DNA of 64,000 nt from assembly GCF_905220565.1 (NCBI RefSeq), contig NC_059408.1, forward strand, positions 12,462,508 through 12,526,507. Direction: 5' to 3'. Every line of letters starts with the position of its first letter. The first letter of the stretch is position 1. Below are positions 1-11,956 of this stretch, piece by piece. Both the position numbers and the translations under genes were made by a program. The DNA is from Melitaea cinxia (taxonomy: Eukaryota; Arthropoda; Insecta; Lepidoptera; Nymphalidae). The notes under the pieces were generated by a model. That model was not told where the DNA came from. It saw only the letters and a program-made list of their open reading frames with translations, and did no database searches.

Positions 1-3000
1 ACACCCTTTAGCGTATACCCACATTCGTATAAAACAGGGTACTGGCGAGCTGGGAAGTGTCATTGTTGGATTGTAATTCGAAATTTGAAAATTTACCTCG
101 TTCTTAATTTAAATCTTTATTGTTTTTTTAATTGATTGAGTATTAACGGTTTTCTTTTGTCAAATCGTTTGTGTATTAAATTCTTTCTATACGACATAAA
201 TAGTTTCACTAAAAAATATAAATAAAATACATAAAAAATTAGAGAATATAGAACGCAAATATTAATTATTTTTTTTTTATATTATTATAGAATATAAATT
301 TACAATTTTAGAACATTTATGTTTATATCACAATATGTAAGAAATTACAACATAATTATTTTTTGTACAATAATATCATAAAATTAATATCGCTTTGTAA
401 CCATTAACAAAACGTAACATTAAATAATTAGGAAGTCTAGTAAGACAAAAAAATCAAAACCTAATTTCATAATATAATCGAACAACAGAACTCATTAATT
501 TACCATAATTCTAACTCTGCGCACCGAACGACTGTACTGACATACAAGTACATGTAAATTAAACACCACCGCACACAGACACGCACACAAATAAAAACGT
601 AAAGAAACACCGCGGAGAGGAAGAATGTATTAAGAAAGCGGGACAGAGACGAACTGTAATTAACACCGTAGGAGAGAAAGAGTCAACACTATCCAACACG
701 CTAATTAAGAATACAAGAAGAAAGACGCGTTTTATGTACGCTTCGGTTTTACGTTTGTGTGAGTTTATTTTATGTATGTGTTGAAGATTTTCCGTTTGTA
801 ACGCGCGTGTATAGGTGTTGTGTTATTAACTCATTATGTGAAGAGTTAGTGAGTACATAGACTTATTTACTGCTTAATTGAAGGCGGTTACTCTGATAAG
901 AGCCTGGTAGAGACAGCGGCGTGGAAATTTTCCGGCCGATTTTGATTTTAATACCTAGTCAAAGTTTATAAATACGACTTTGTAGTGATTATTAAATAAA
1001 ATATATAACTATATCCTCATATAACATATCTCAACACTGAAGAGTAATAAAAGTACATATTCTTATTATATAAAGGAAATATCTTTGATGTTGTATCTTT
1101 AATCTGATTGTTATGATTTAGTGTTTCTTATATGTATTATTTTTTATTGATTCTTTAATTTTAATTTAAAAATATTTAAAAATAAATTTTGTTTAATGTT
1201 CTAGTAACTTTATTATACCTATAAAATTTGTCTTTAGTCTGCTAGAGTACTAATTTTTATGAGTGCATTTTACTACTTTTTAAATTTAAAACAGTTGCTG
1301 AAGGTACCGTATAGGACAAAGATAGATATTTTATGTACAGGAGAAAAAATAATGTTCAGATGTACAGACAAATTTGTAGGTTAATTACAGATTTAAAATA
1401 CTTTGTAATGCTATTTATATAGATTAGTAGACGTTCATTGGTAGAAATTAGACCATTTGAAGATTATTAAGGTTCAGTTGTCAAATACTTTTATAATAAT
1501 AAACAAAAGATTATATATATATGTGTGTGTGTCAAATTCATGGTAGATGTATGTGATGAAAATAATTAAAAATAATAATTAAAAAAAAAGCATCATCCTG
1601 CGCTCCTTCTCTATACAAACTATAAGTGCACGAAATTTCATACTCCTCCTTTCGCGAAATTTTCGTAAAAAGGAGTACAGTTTTTGCTTCACGTATTAAT
1701 ATATAGATAGATGCGTGCCATGGCTTCACCTGGTCAGAGACATTGGAAAATTTTAATGCCTGATATTTATATAATGCTCTATACAAATACTTGTAGTTCT
1801 TTCTTTCGGAAATATTCTATTCTAATGTCGATTTTCAAACTTCTTCACGACATTTTTATTTAAATTCCAATAATCCTTTAAAAATTTACATAAATAAATG
1901 ATTTTTTTAGATTTATATTTTGTTACAGATGGGTATTTAAATAACTTACCAGTTAGGCAACCTTACCTTGCCTATTTTTTATATTACACTGTTCATAGCG
2001 CGTTTTTAAATCGAGTTGAGTACAAAATGGTCAGGTTAAAGATTATTTGTTATGTACTTCTTCACCAACTGGTTGTTGTTGAGAGATATGTTTAAGCTAC
2101 TAAACTTAAATATGTGTTTAAGACGAAAAATTGACCTTTTTGATGTTTTTCTTTTGTTCTTTTTGATGTTTTTTTTTTTGTAATTAAAATGAACAGCCAC
2201 TAGCTCTAAATTGCCCGTCTTTAGTTAAACATCATGCATTATATGCTTAACCTACAGGCGATTTTATTACTTAAGACTGCAGACCTAGTAAAGCTAGGAC
2301 CTGGTGCGGCCTTTTAAAGATCGAAAGATAGAGATTTATATAGTCATCATTCATTAATACTTTTGAGTTCACAGTCATACAGGAAACCTACCCTGAATCA
2401 AATTGAATGGGTAAATCATGACTCTGCAACCTGAATACGTATTTATTTAGGCCCATTTTAAATATTCTTGGAAGCTGATACTTTGAGTATTATGTGAGTG
2501 TCTTTGTTCATTACTAGGAATCGAATCCTGAACCTCTAATGATAGCTTCGTATAGAAATCTTATCTCTCAATGTTCACGTTTATTTGTTTAAGGCTTTCA
2601 ATGGGGACGAATGAAACAGCCTCAGTATTGGAAAACTAAAAATGTCATAAACCATTTTTACTGTTATTCAAATATCAATTTTTAATCTTTGCAATAGAGT
2701 AGGTTTTAGCTTGGATTTATTCTCAGGACACAGGTTGTACTATCTTGCTCTTGAAAAAGCTTGTAAGAAAGAAAGGAGGAAAGGAAGGGATGGTAAGGAG
2801 ATATGTCCCAAGCTGCGTGATGAATTAAATTTTTAGGGGGTGGCTGGAAGGGAGGTTGCGTCTTCATTTAGTTCGGTTCTTTAATTTGTATTAATTATGT
2901 TTTTGAACGAGTTTTTACTTTCTTAAGTAAAGGATTGTCATCGTTTTAAAGTTTAAATTTTGTTCGTTTCAATTTTAAATGCTTATTACAAACGAATACA

Positions 3001-3279
3001 AAACATTTTCTAAATAAATTTGAGACGAACGGTGTATTTTGTATTAACTTTTGTTTTTACATTGTTTATTCTCCTTTTGATCGTTAACTTTAGATTGGAA
3101 TACGCTGAAGTATAACCAAGTTATTTACACATAAAAAGGAAGACATTATGTGTAACTTTTAAGGATGTGCATGTGTTAATAGGTTCAAGTGCATCATTGT
3201 CAATTAACATAATAACTATAGGTACCTACTAAAATACTTGTCAATTGACGAATCAATATGTGCTAAAAACATTAACACT
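1..3279. other. AT-rich spacer, no gene seen
   Basis: No reading frame here has a recognisable domain or plausible codon use; the frames present are short and AT-driven. Positions 480-960 are slightly richer in GC and unique-looking. Minor structure: a (TA)n/(TG)n run near 1510-1530, a direct duplication of 'CTTTTTGATGTTTTT' near 2136-2172, and a purine-rich strand at about 2764-2802 followed by a G-rich patch to 2870. Nothing matches the repeat families found later in the window. Confidence 0.6.
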
Positions 3280-3970
3280 ATAATTGTGTTTTCTGGCAAA
3301 CGAAAAAAACCGACTTCAATTACATCGTATGTAATGTTGTAATCTATATATATTTATGTATTTATATATGTATTATTTATAAAATATAATGACTTTATTT
3401 ATACAAAATATTATACATATTTACAATTCACAACTTAAGAACTAAATATTTACAGAAAAATATGTTTATCGAAAAAAAAAAAATGTAGCTATACCAGGCG
3501 GCTTTTACCTATAACACGAGGATTATATTGCTTACTTTAGGTACAGACGACCGTGTGTGTATTGTGTAGATTTATTTATCGACAAGTAATACAACATAGG
3601 TAGACGAAAAAATACTCAAGTAAATACGCATTATCAGAGATTACTCCAAAAGTTGTAATTAGATCTCGATGAAATTTAAACGTGACCACATGATAAACAT
3701 TGGCTTTCGATTAAATTAAAAATCATCAAAATCGGTACACCCAGTAAAAAATTACGCAGATTTTCGAGGGTTTCCCTTGATCCCTGGGATCCCATCATCA
3801 GATCCTGGTTTCCTTATCATGGTAACACACTTAGGAGATCTCCTTTCCAACAAAAAAAAAAAATATCAAAAGCGGTTCATAAACGACGAAGCTATCCCCG
3901 AACATACATAAAAAAATATACATATACGGTCGAATTGAGTAACCTCCTCGTTTTTTGAAGTCGGTTAAAA
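3280..3970 (+). repeat. Repeat-P copy, near full length, interrupted
   Basis: This copy starts with the family's head (TTTGCT..GCAAACGAAAAAAACCGACTTCAATTACATCG). It continues through the shared body ('AATCATCAAAATCGGTACACC', 'CCCATCATCAGATCCTGG', 'CGACGAAGTTATCCCCGAACATAC') and ends in 'TTTTTTGAAGTCGGTTAAAAA'. The motif AACCGACTTCAA near the head recurs inverted at the tail, so the element is bounded by short inverted motifs. No transposase is encoded; it is non-autonomous. The copy is split by an insertion at 3328-3581. Other copies lie at 8.0, 14.7, 22.4, 28.8, 30.7, 42.0, 48.8 and 59.3 kb. Confidence 0.8.
3328..3581 (-). mobile_element. Insertion inside Repeat-P, carrying a Repeat-Q copy
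   Basis: Repeat-P continuity breaks after 'TTACATCG' and resumes at 'ATCGACAAGTAATAC', giving a 4-bp duplication ATCG at both edges. Within the insert, 3465-3571 is the reverse complement of a second copy at about 25890-26015. The two share the core 'ACAGACGACCGTGTGTG' and the 'CCTATAACAC' segment, and both run into a T-rich tract followed by GATAAATAT-like sequence. No coding capacity. The family name is unknown to me. Confidence 0.65.
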
Positions 3971-4065
3971 AATGGAAAACCCTTAAAAGAAATTAACTTT
4001 AAGTCAATATAGTTTATGATTTTATCACTTGTTAATTAGATTACCTATGTCTATTATTTAAACTC

Positions 4066-4388
4066 ATATATGTAAACCGCCAACCCGCTGTAGAGCAGCG
4101 TGGTGGATTAAGCTGTGTTGGATATAGAACAATAAAAACATAATTTATCTATTCACTCTAATTTTTATTTTTCTATCTGGCATCACACTTGTCTTGTCAT
4201 CTATGCCGACTAAAAGATGTCTGCAAAATGTTGCATATCTGCTTTGTTAAATCTTAAAAGTATAGAGAAGCTACAATAAAAACGCCTTCTATTTACCCAA
4301 ACCTAATAAGCTCTGATACTTCTCCAACATGGAGAAAGACGCCTATGTCCAGCAGTGGGATATTACAGGCTGAAGTGATATATGTAAA
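4066..4388 (+). mobile_element. SINE-A copy with 11-bp target duplication, interrupted
   Basis: The 3' half of SINE-A: 'CCGCCAACCCGC..GAGCAGCGTGGTGGATTAAGCT', then after an interruption 'CTCTGATACTTCTCC..GGGATATTACAGGCTGAAG'. The copy (4077-4377) is flanked by the perfect direct repeat ATATATGTAAA at 4066-4076 and 4378-4388. This is the mark of target-primed reverse transcription, and the copy is 5'-truncated. The duplication encloses the internal insertion, so that insertion is nested. Confidence 0.8.
4115..4306. mobile_element. Nested insertion in SINE-A, unknown type
   Basis: About 190 bp separate the two halves of the surrounding SINE-A copy. The hexamer TAAGCT occurs on both sides (4109-4114 and 4307-4312), consistent with a short target-site duplication. 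I see no inverted ends and no similarity to the other families in this window. Confidence 0.45.
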
Positions 4389-7217
4389 TGAATAACATAA
4401 ATTAATGTATAATTATGACTATGTATTATATTATTACTAAAATAAAACAACAAATACATCAGAATGCAAACGTATTTGGTCAATATCGGCAACGTTTACG
4501 TTACAGCAATGTTACACATTAAATACAGACATTGAATTACAAAAACAAATAATTAATTGAAAAAAAAATATGTTAGAAATTAGTGTATCTCGAAAAAAAA
4601 TAAAAAATTACCTTACTGTTTAATTTGTATATAAATTTGGTTGTTGAAATGTATACTTATGTATATTATATGACACGATATGTAAATAGGTACATATCAC
4701 TCGGCTACTACCATACATGTTATGTTAAAAGCCTTTATCTTTTCTCGTCTTCGTATTGAGTAGATTGAATCTTAAGCAAAAATAAGATATTTAAAAACTT
4801 CTCTAGAACTGCAGATAACCTTTATACCTTTTGATATGTTCTCTTTATTACCGACCACAGACATATAATCATTCAAACTTTCTATTAATCTATATTTTTC
4901 TTTAAGAAGTTTTCTATTTGATCGACACTAATTTACAAGTAATGTCAACTGGATCGAATCGACTCAACACGAATAGGAAGATTTTATATTGACAGATTCA
5001 AAGGGATTTACGCACTATACTTTCAATAAATAATAAATTTACAACAAGCTGATACGTATCTTATACTTTGTGTGGTTTTCTGATTTTGTGCTAAAAGACT
5101 TTTTAAGATTTCTATAAAAAATTACTATAGTCTTTAGGTTAGACCTCCAATATTATAACTATGAACACCGTATCAATAAGTCTAAGATACACACAAACAT
5201 TTTAATAAGCAGCATAGTTGCATTTCTTTCTATTTCTATTTACTAAGTTTCTTCTAAGTATATGTATTTTTTTAATGAATTTTGTATGTAGCTGCAAAAG
5301 AAAAATAACTAATAAACTTAACTTTAGAAAATATTACCATAAGCAAAAATATTCTTACATCTCTAATAAATCATATATAAACTCTTTTGACTTTCAAATT
5401 TTTTTATTTGCATACAACATCGTATGGCGGTTAAAACATTAGTAAAATCGATTCCACTATTAAATTAAGGCGTTCCCCCGCACGTATGCAAACTCGACTA
5501 CAAACAAAAAACGAATCGATGGGGCAAAACAAAAGACTAACCCCCGAAAATGCTAAAATCGATGCGAAGAAGTGTCATTAAAGTACCCCCAAAAAATTAA
5601 AACCCTCGCACTCACACATGCAAGGCTAATAATGCATGTAGGGTAATGAACTTTGCATGTGGAATTTTTTTTTCGGAATTTGTTGTTCGTATGCGGGGAA
5701 AAACTGATAATATTTGAGTCGATGTTTTTAAAATCGGTTATGTTTTTAGTGTTCGCGGTGATATAATATGATATACGTAACTCTCCATAATTATAAGTTT
5801 AGATTTTTTTGAAATTACCTTACCGAACATAAAACCTGCGTTTAAATGTTCGTATTAGCAATGTGTAAACTATGTGTAAATATTTATTACTTAAGTTGGG
5901 AAATGTAAATATGTGTAATATTGTAAAAGTTGAAAACTTTGTAGGCTCTCAAGACATTGTAAACTGTCGACTTGATTAAGTCAAAACAAATTGTTCCTTT
6001 AATGTTTAGTCAATTGTTTCGTGAAGCATTAACCACATTATTCCACTGTCAACTCGATCGACATTTAGTTAACAAAATAAACAATTCGATACAAAAATAA
6101 ACACACTGCGCATTTTCAATGTAAACGCAATTAAAGCGGCGAATCGCGAATCGTTCCACTTTATAGCCCAATAAAGGGCACGCAACGCTTACGTTAAATG
6201 CCAACAATATTATACCATAACGTTCACGTATTTTTAACGTGACGGTTATAAATTTCTCTGAAGCCGATGTTTTTGCATTTTTTATAGCTTTCTAAATCAG
6301 TACATTCTTGGTAGAACGGTCGTCGTTATCATTCGCTGAGGCTCTCTCAATCCTCTCTGTTAGTTATTTAACTTTCGTGAACATGAGCGTCCACGGGAGA
6401 CTTAATTTGGAGACTTACCACGCAGTTCTGTGCTCTTTATTTTGCACTGCACTGTGTTTGATCCGTAAAATACTGGTGAACGGCATCGCGATCATAATGA
6501 ATGATCATATTAATATGGATATATACATAGACAGTTAAATAAATATTTGATTGATCCATACAATGTTGAATTCGTTTAAGCTTAATTTTTATTGTAATTA
6601 AATAATAAATAATTATATAACGAGAATAAACACTCCTATTCAAGACAGATCGTAGCATTAGTGTTATGTTCTAATATTTCTCAAATTGATTGAAGTTTAT
6701 GGTGACTGCTTAGTTCATGTGAGTCATAACTTCAAGTATCATATCCCATAATCGTCCTAAGAAACAGGAAATACAATTTTTAACAGCTGTTAACAGTTTA
6801 CTCTCCAAACCTGTGATAATTTGTTTAATAGAATCTGTCCGTATTAAAATACGATTTTATTTGATTTTAAAGATATGATGTAAAATTAAAAATTGATTAT
6901 ATAAGGAATTATAAATAAAACATGCAAAGTACAACCAAGTCTGTTATTTTTACATGCAAGTTGTCTGAATTGCTACATTCGAATCATAATTGTTATTTGT
7001 TTTAAAATTTTACTAGGTATGAATAAGTTTTCATTAAAGTGAATTTTAATTTAATTATATTACTATTTTGCATTCAGTGTCTGGTAATGAAGACGAAAGA
7101 TACATGCAACGGGTGTGTGTTTAAGTGTTGTGGAAATAACACGAAATTTAAAAATTATTTCATATGGCAACTAACTTAAGTTTTAACACTCCATCTATCT
7201 CTGAATTTGATTACTAG
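4389..7217. other. Spacer with two unique GC-richer patches
   Basis: No supported gene. Two patches stand out from the AT-rich background. At 5455-5720 there are runs of C and repeated 'ACACATGCAAG'/'GCATGT' words. At 6100-6260 the sequence includes 'GCCCAATAAAGGGC' and 'GCGGCGAATCGCGAATCG'. The open frame at 6308-6538 starts on a non-ATG codon and shows no domain. These patches could be regulatory DNA; sequence alone cannot show it. Confidence 0.5.
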
Positions 7218-7577
7218 AGATTACGTTTTTGGCGCAACGGTTGCAGTCATGGATTGTACCTGTTGCGCTGGCGGTTGCGGGTTCGATCCCCGCACATGAC
7301 AAACATTTGTATTGGCCATACAGGTGTTTGCCGTGGTCTGGGTGTTTGTGCAGTCCTTGTGGGTCTCCCCACCGTGCCTCGGAGAGCACGTTAAGCCGTC
7401 GGTCCCGGTTGTTATTCTGTACACCTGATAGCGATCGTTACTCATAGTAGGGAATATATCCGCCAACCCGCATCGGAGCAGCGTGGTGGATTAAGCTCTG
7501 ATCCTTCTCCTACATGGGGAAGGAGGCCTATGTACAGTAGTGGGAAATTACAGGCTGAAGCTTAGATTACATTTTGG
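7218..7577 (+). mobile_element. SINE-A, complete copy with target duplication
   Basis: Best example of the family. A tRNA-like head carries an A-box-like element (TGGCGCAACGGT, 7230-7241) and a perfect B box (GGTTCGATCCC, 7280-7290), the internal RNA polymerase III promoter. The unrelated body follows ('GACAAACATTTGTATTGGCC', 'CCGTGCCTCGGAGAGCACG', 'CACCTGATAGCGATCGTTAC'), ending in 'GGCTGAAG' near 7560. Imperfect direct repeats AGATTACGTTTTTGG (7218-7232) and AGATTACATTTTGG (7564-7577) look like a target-site duplication. Reading frames here are translations of the SINE, not genes. The family resembles the Metulj-type SINEs of butterflies, though I cannot confirm the name. Confidence 0.85.
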
Positions 7578-8000
7578 ACGTATAATCCATACAAATTACG
7601 TCAAAAATCTATCGCCAGTAGGCTCAACCAGAGATATATGTTTTTGAAAACGGTCGTAAGACAATGCAATGTTTGTACACGCTACAAAAAAAAAGTTTTA
7701 ATAAATTACATTAATTTGTTATTATTGTGAACTTAAAATTGCAACACTGATAATAATGGAATAGAATTTAGTGTAAATTCAATGGCGAATTTAAATTGTG
7801 GGTCACTGGGTTTACAAAGGGGACGCCTGTTGGGGTCAGGCGGGCTATCAATACTGATTGAGAGATTTGGGTCAGGTGTACTCGACACTTTTACGGCAAA
7901 ACAAAACAGTGTCTGCTATGTCTGTACGTGTGTGTGCAAGGTACGCGCAAAACATCTATAAGATTTATGAAAAGTATGGGAAATCTTAAAATTAATGATG
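7578..8000. other. Spacer, no gene seen
   Basis: Mixed-composition spacer. The part from 7790 to 7960 is GC-richer ('GGGGACGCCTGTTGGGGTC', 'GTGTCTGCTATGTCTGTACG') and could be an old repeat or unique regulatory DNA. No coding signal. Confidence 0.5.
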
Positions 8001-8126
8001 AAACCCTCGAAAATTGTAGTGACGACTAGTGCGTTTGTTAGTTTTTTTCGTATACATACTTACGTTGAATAACCTGTCGATGTAATTGAAGTCGGTTTTT
8101 TTTCGTTTGCGAGCAAACACAATTAT
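8001..8126 (-). repeat. Repeat-P, 5'-end fragment
   Basis: In reverse orientation it carries the family head: 'TTGAAGTCGGTTTTTTTTCG' followed by 'TTTGCGAGCAAACACAATTA', with the adjoining 'ACTTACGTTGAAT' and 'AAACCCTCGAAAA' segments. Internally deleted relative to the 48.8-kb copy. Confidence 0.7.
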
Positions 8127-8640
8127 TTACATTTTGATTTATCTTATATACGAGATAAATTAGCAAAATAATTAGTTTCCACTTAACGGAGCTAAATATC
8201 ATACGAAGAAATATTAAACCAATAGCCTAAAAATTTATAATAATATACTCTGAATTATATCTGTAATTCCGTACGAGATACGGGATGGCAAGGTGGCGAT
8301 GAGTTTTAAAGTTTTTAAGGGTTCGGAGATTGCGTGCCTTGATTACCGTCCCTCCGGGTGGCACACACGCTGCCCCGATACCCTCCCATTTTTAAGGAGG
8401 GAAAATTAAAAGTGTCTGCGAGGAACGAGTGTTCTTGATACTTTAAGACGAGACTTTAATTAATAACACAAGAAAATGTTTGAAAACAAAAAAGACACAA
8501 ACACTCATAACATGTAATTAATTCGTTAATTTAACTTCTTTAATCAGATTAACGTATGAACTTACTTTATCTTGATATAAAACTTGAATCAAGATAGTAA
8601 TGAATTTATTATTCATAACTGTCATATAAATGAAATTAAA
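8127..8640. other. Spacer with a GC-rich patch at 8270-8420
   Basis: The patch contains 'CGTCCCTCCGGGTGGCACAC' and the symmetric words 'CCTCCCATTTTTAAGGAGGG' (6-bp inverted arms). It is unique within the window. No reading frame. Confidence 0.4.
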
Positions 8641-8641
8641 A

Positions 8642-8942
8642 AACATGGTGTCGTCTCCTGTCAAAAGATTTTCAATTTATTATGGAACTTTGAATAGTTA
8701 CGAGTTCCATAAAGAACTCACTATAGACGGCACCGCGGTCGCTTAGAACCGAAATAAAATCATCATTTCAAAAATTTCGATCTATTGGCTACATCATTCC
8801 ATAGTTTAATTGGCTAAAGCACCGCCACGGTCAGTCGGAGATTCTGGTTCGATCCCCGCTGGAACGGTCACGGTGGAACGGGTTAATATGATATTAAAAA
8901 TTGTTTAGGATTTCCTAATGTGTGGGTAACACAAAAATAAAT
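8642..8942 (+). mobile_element. T311 unit, diverged single copy with tRNA-like core
   Basis: Diverged, oppositely oriented relative of the array at 33.3-35.8 kb. Shared landmarks in order: 'CATGGTGTCGTCTCCTGTCA', 'AAAGAACTCACTATAGACGG', 'CATCATTTCAAAAATTTCG', the tRNA-like core, then 'TTTAGGATTTCCTAATGTG' and 'GGGTAACACAAAAATAAA'. An extra tail fragment in inverse orientation lies at 9674-9738. Confidence 0.8.
8795..8867 (+). pseudogene. tRNA-like sequence, decayed
   Basis: A 73-nt tRNA-shaped sequence: acceptor CATTCCA pairs with TGGAACG, the D-arm region is 'TTTAATTGGCTAAAGC', and the B-box region is GGTTCGATCCC. The anticodon stem is damaged (CCGCC against GTCGG) and the T stem is mismatched (TCTGG/CCCGC) compared with the array copies. 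The loop reads ACGGTCA and lacks the invariant U33, so a working tRNA is unlikely. Confidence 0.7.
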
Positions 8943-9227
8943 CGTATGAATTACATACTAGTTGCATTAATTCTAATTTTGTATTGAATGCCAATCAAAG
9001 AAAAAATGCGTAGGTATATGTTGACTTGACAATTAGTAAATTTTTTGATTTCTTATTTCTTTATAAATATAATATAAGAAATTATAATAATTATGACATA
9101 ATCAATTTAATCATAAATATATTTTAATTAATTAAAAGTATTACGACGTATATTTCGCGCTATTTCAAGACATGTCGTGTTGCAGCGTGGCTCGTTCATT
9201 TTCAAGATTCTAATTTCTTATTTCTCG

Positions 9228-9230
<3 letters not shown>

Positions 9231-9265
<35 letters not shown>

Positions 9266-9268
9266 TAT
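9231..9268. repeat. (GT)n microsatellite
   Basis: A run of GT dinucleotides with one TA interruption near its end. Confidence 0.95.
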
Positions 9269-9673
9269 CGCGAATGACATTAAATGAAAACGGGCTTTTT
9301 CATTTTCAACCGATGAGAATAAAGAAAAAAAAATGCATACATTTTTTTACACAAAATATTATTTTTTTTTCAATATTGTTATCTAATACTTTGTAGTATT
9401 TTTAAGTTAGTCTTTTGTATGCAGGTGTCTTTGACATTTCTTTTGATATTCTTAAATTAGTCATTAGTTTGGAGAGTATAATTGAATTTTTATTTCGATA
9501 CTATTTCCACTAAATGATGCAGTTTTAAAATAAAACCACTTTAAGCGCTTAATTGGATGATCTAGTAATAGTTACAACGTTGCTTGTTACAAACTTGTTA
9601 TTAAATTAAGTGTTGTTATAACCTCTGAATAAATTACGATTAAAACCAAAAAAAAGTAATAGTCAATATGTAC

Positions 9674-9738
9674 GATTTTATTTTTGTGTTACCCACACAT
9701 TAGGAATTCTAAACATTTTTAAATATCATATCAAAAAT
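9674..9738 (-). repeat. T311 tail fragment
   Basis: 'TTTTATTTTTGTGTTACCC', 'ACACATTAGGAATTCTAAAC' and 'AATATCATATCAAAAAT' match the flank next to the tRNA-like core in the 35-kb array. The tRNA part is missing. It lies about 730 bp from, and inverted to, the copy at 8642-8942. Confidence 0.8.
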
Positions 9739-9779
9739 ATTAAGTAATAGTCAATTAGGCCAATGTTAGAAAAGTCATT

Positions 9780-10260
9780 TCCTAATTATTTAACACGAGG
9801 TCAAAACAAAGCAAGTATTAAAACAAATAACGTAATACGCCACATCGTTCGAGAAAATGCTTACCTCTAATCGCACGTCGCCCCCAAAATTAAAAACAAA
9901 ACGCACACAAGCGTCATAATGCCGAGTACACATCTACAGCTTCACCTAATTATCGAGGGGCCTTTGCATAAGAAAGTATTGCTGCGTTACGACGCGTGTC
10001 GCCCCCCCTCGGCCCAGATAAAAAATCTCCCATTTCCTTAATTCGTTTATCGGGGCCTGCCGAGGCTTTGTCTTCGATCGATGAACGCCTCCAAATGAGC
10101 GTGGAACGTGACGCGCGTGTATTAGAGGTGACGTTGATGGTTCACTACTTTTTTATTTTTAAATTTCGAAGACAATTTTTTTACGCGAAATTAATTTTTT
10201 TTTCAGATATCTGTGCCGTTTGGCAGAATAAGTGTGCTTGTAGGATTGTTTAAAAATTAA
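9780..10260. other. GC-richer unique block, candidate regulatory DNA
   Basis: Between AT-rich flanks this block contains 'GTCGCCCCCAAAATT', 'AATTATCGAGGGGCCTTTG', 'CGCCCCCCCTCGGCCCAG' and 'CGATCGATGAACGCC'. It is not repeated in the window. The open frame at 9996-10253 loses its composition bias after about 10130 and has no domain, so I do not call it a gene. Confidence 0.35.
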
Positions 10261-11482
10261 TTGGATTTGATTGATTATATTTATATGCATTATAATATTT
10301 ATCCGTATAGTTTGTAAGGTACTCGGTTAAATAGATTACTTGTATTAGTAACTATATACACGTACTTTTCGTTTATCGTTAAGATGGTACGATATTATTA
10401 AATTAATTGAATAGGTACAGCGTAGGTATTTTTGTGTCACGTCTTTTTTATTATTGTAATACATATACAAATGTTTCTTCTGTTTAAAATTTTGTCAAAT
10501 ATTTTGAGAGGACACATTACGTTCTGTTTTCGCTGTTGTAATTGAACTGACATAACAAACCATAGCAAACATCGAAGCCAACACATTACCAACCCTACCT
10601 AAAAAACTTTAAAACTTGAGCAATCAAAACCACCCTAAGACAGCGTAAAAGTCAATAAATTAGGCGGGGAACACATGCATAGCCCCCCGTTAGGCGAACG
10701 ATAACTTAGTAATTAAGAAACGCATTAATCATGGATTGGAGACACCGGCTTTTCTACGCGTCTGATTGCACGCTGACAAACTGCCGGCCGACATGCGTTC
10801 GTGGGTGCTAAGCTTTACAATTGGATAAGCCTTATGTACGGCCATGCTAAATTCGATACTGAATGTTGTACCGTGTTCACGCTAAATTTGCTAATGTAGG
10901 TCACTCCAATACTATTTATAATATATCCAAACTAAAACTAAAGTATGCGCGATTGTAATATTGAATGCTTTAATGTAATAAATATTTTAGTTGACGATAA
11001 GTATGAAATATTGTATGATGTGAATTTTCACTTCGTTTTGTACAATTGTATGGAAAACATGATCAACAAGAAGTTATACTTAAACAAAGTGATGATTTTG
11101 TTCGGATGCACTATTAACTTGACACCTAAGTATAACTGTCATCAGTGATGCGTACTGGATTTAAATAGAATAATAATAAAAAAATCCTACTTTTTGTGAC
11201 GCCGAGTAAAAGTTACAAAATATTACAAGACAATATATTAATTACTTATATTTTAATTTTTGTAAAATATACATACCTGAATAGTTAGGTACATTACATA
11301 AGAACAAATAAATGTTTTCTTTTTATGTTGATATGGATTTAATAACTAATCATCTTTACTGTCCTTCCTGTAAAGTCTGATCCTTATGTTCTTAGTGAGA
11401 CATAAAGGGGACAATTTGTATCTATTTTTCTGTTTTATGCTACGGTGTTATACTTGTTATTGTTTCTGTAACGTTCTCCACA
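10261..11482. other. Spacer with unique patch at 10560-10880
   Basis: The patch at 10560-10880 ('AGCCCCCCGTTAGGCGAACG', 'CTGCCGGCCGACATGCG') is GC-richer and unique here. The rest is AT-rich with chance frames only. Confidence 0.4.
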
Positions 11483-11521
<39 letters not shown>

Positions 11522-11522
11522 G
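11483..11522. repeat. (TAAA)n tract
   Basis: About ten tetranucleotide units. Such tracts are typical tails of some non-LTR elements, but no clear element body is recognisable upstream. Confidence 0.9.
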
Positions 11523-11873
11523 GTTAGTTAAGTTTATCTACGTATTTTTTAAAACAAGCTTTAAGTAGGTTCAGTCGCGTTCTTATGTTTCATTTTACTA
11601 TTGATTTCTGACCGCTACAACTATATTGTCTCATATCTTAGTTATTATTCAGTATAATAAACATTGTATTTGCATTTCTCTGTACATTCGCCACACCTGT
11701 TTTATATCGGTACGTTTTGTTCCTATTCGATATTTTGTAATATTTCAAATTCTGATTTTGATTCTGTTTAACAGGGTTTTATGTACTATTAAATATTGTT
11801 TTGTATTCATTATTGATATCAATATGAAATTTATTTAGCTGATATAAATTCATGCAAATACATATTTAACTTA

Positions 11874-11956
11874 GTATGGTGGATTAAGCTTCGATCCTTT
11901 AACTACATAAATAAAGAGACCTATGCCCAGCAGTGGGAAGTCTCAGGCTAAATCAA
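11874..11956 (+). repeat. SINE-A 3'-end fragment
   Basis: 'GTATGGTGGATTAAGCTTCG' then 'GACCTATGCCCAGCAGTGGG' and a diverged terminus. 5'-truncated and old. Confidence 0.7.

Noticed and set aside
7195..7466. Overlapping open frames on both strands, with near-identical peptides near 14.7, 20.5, 53.1, 58.3 and 61.7 kb
   Set aside because: They are translations of SINE-A copies; the shared residues reflect repeat similarity, and truncated copies break them.
9996..10253. 85-codon frame beginning in a GC-richer block
   Set aside because: The second half drifts into AT-rich sequence giving F/I/K-rich residues; no domain.
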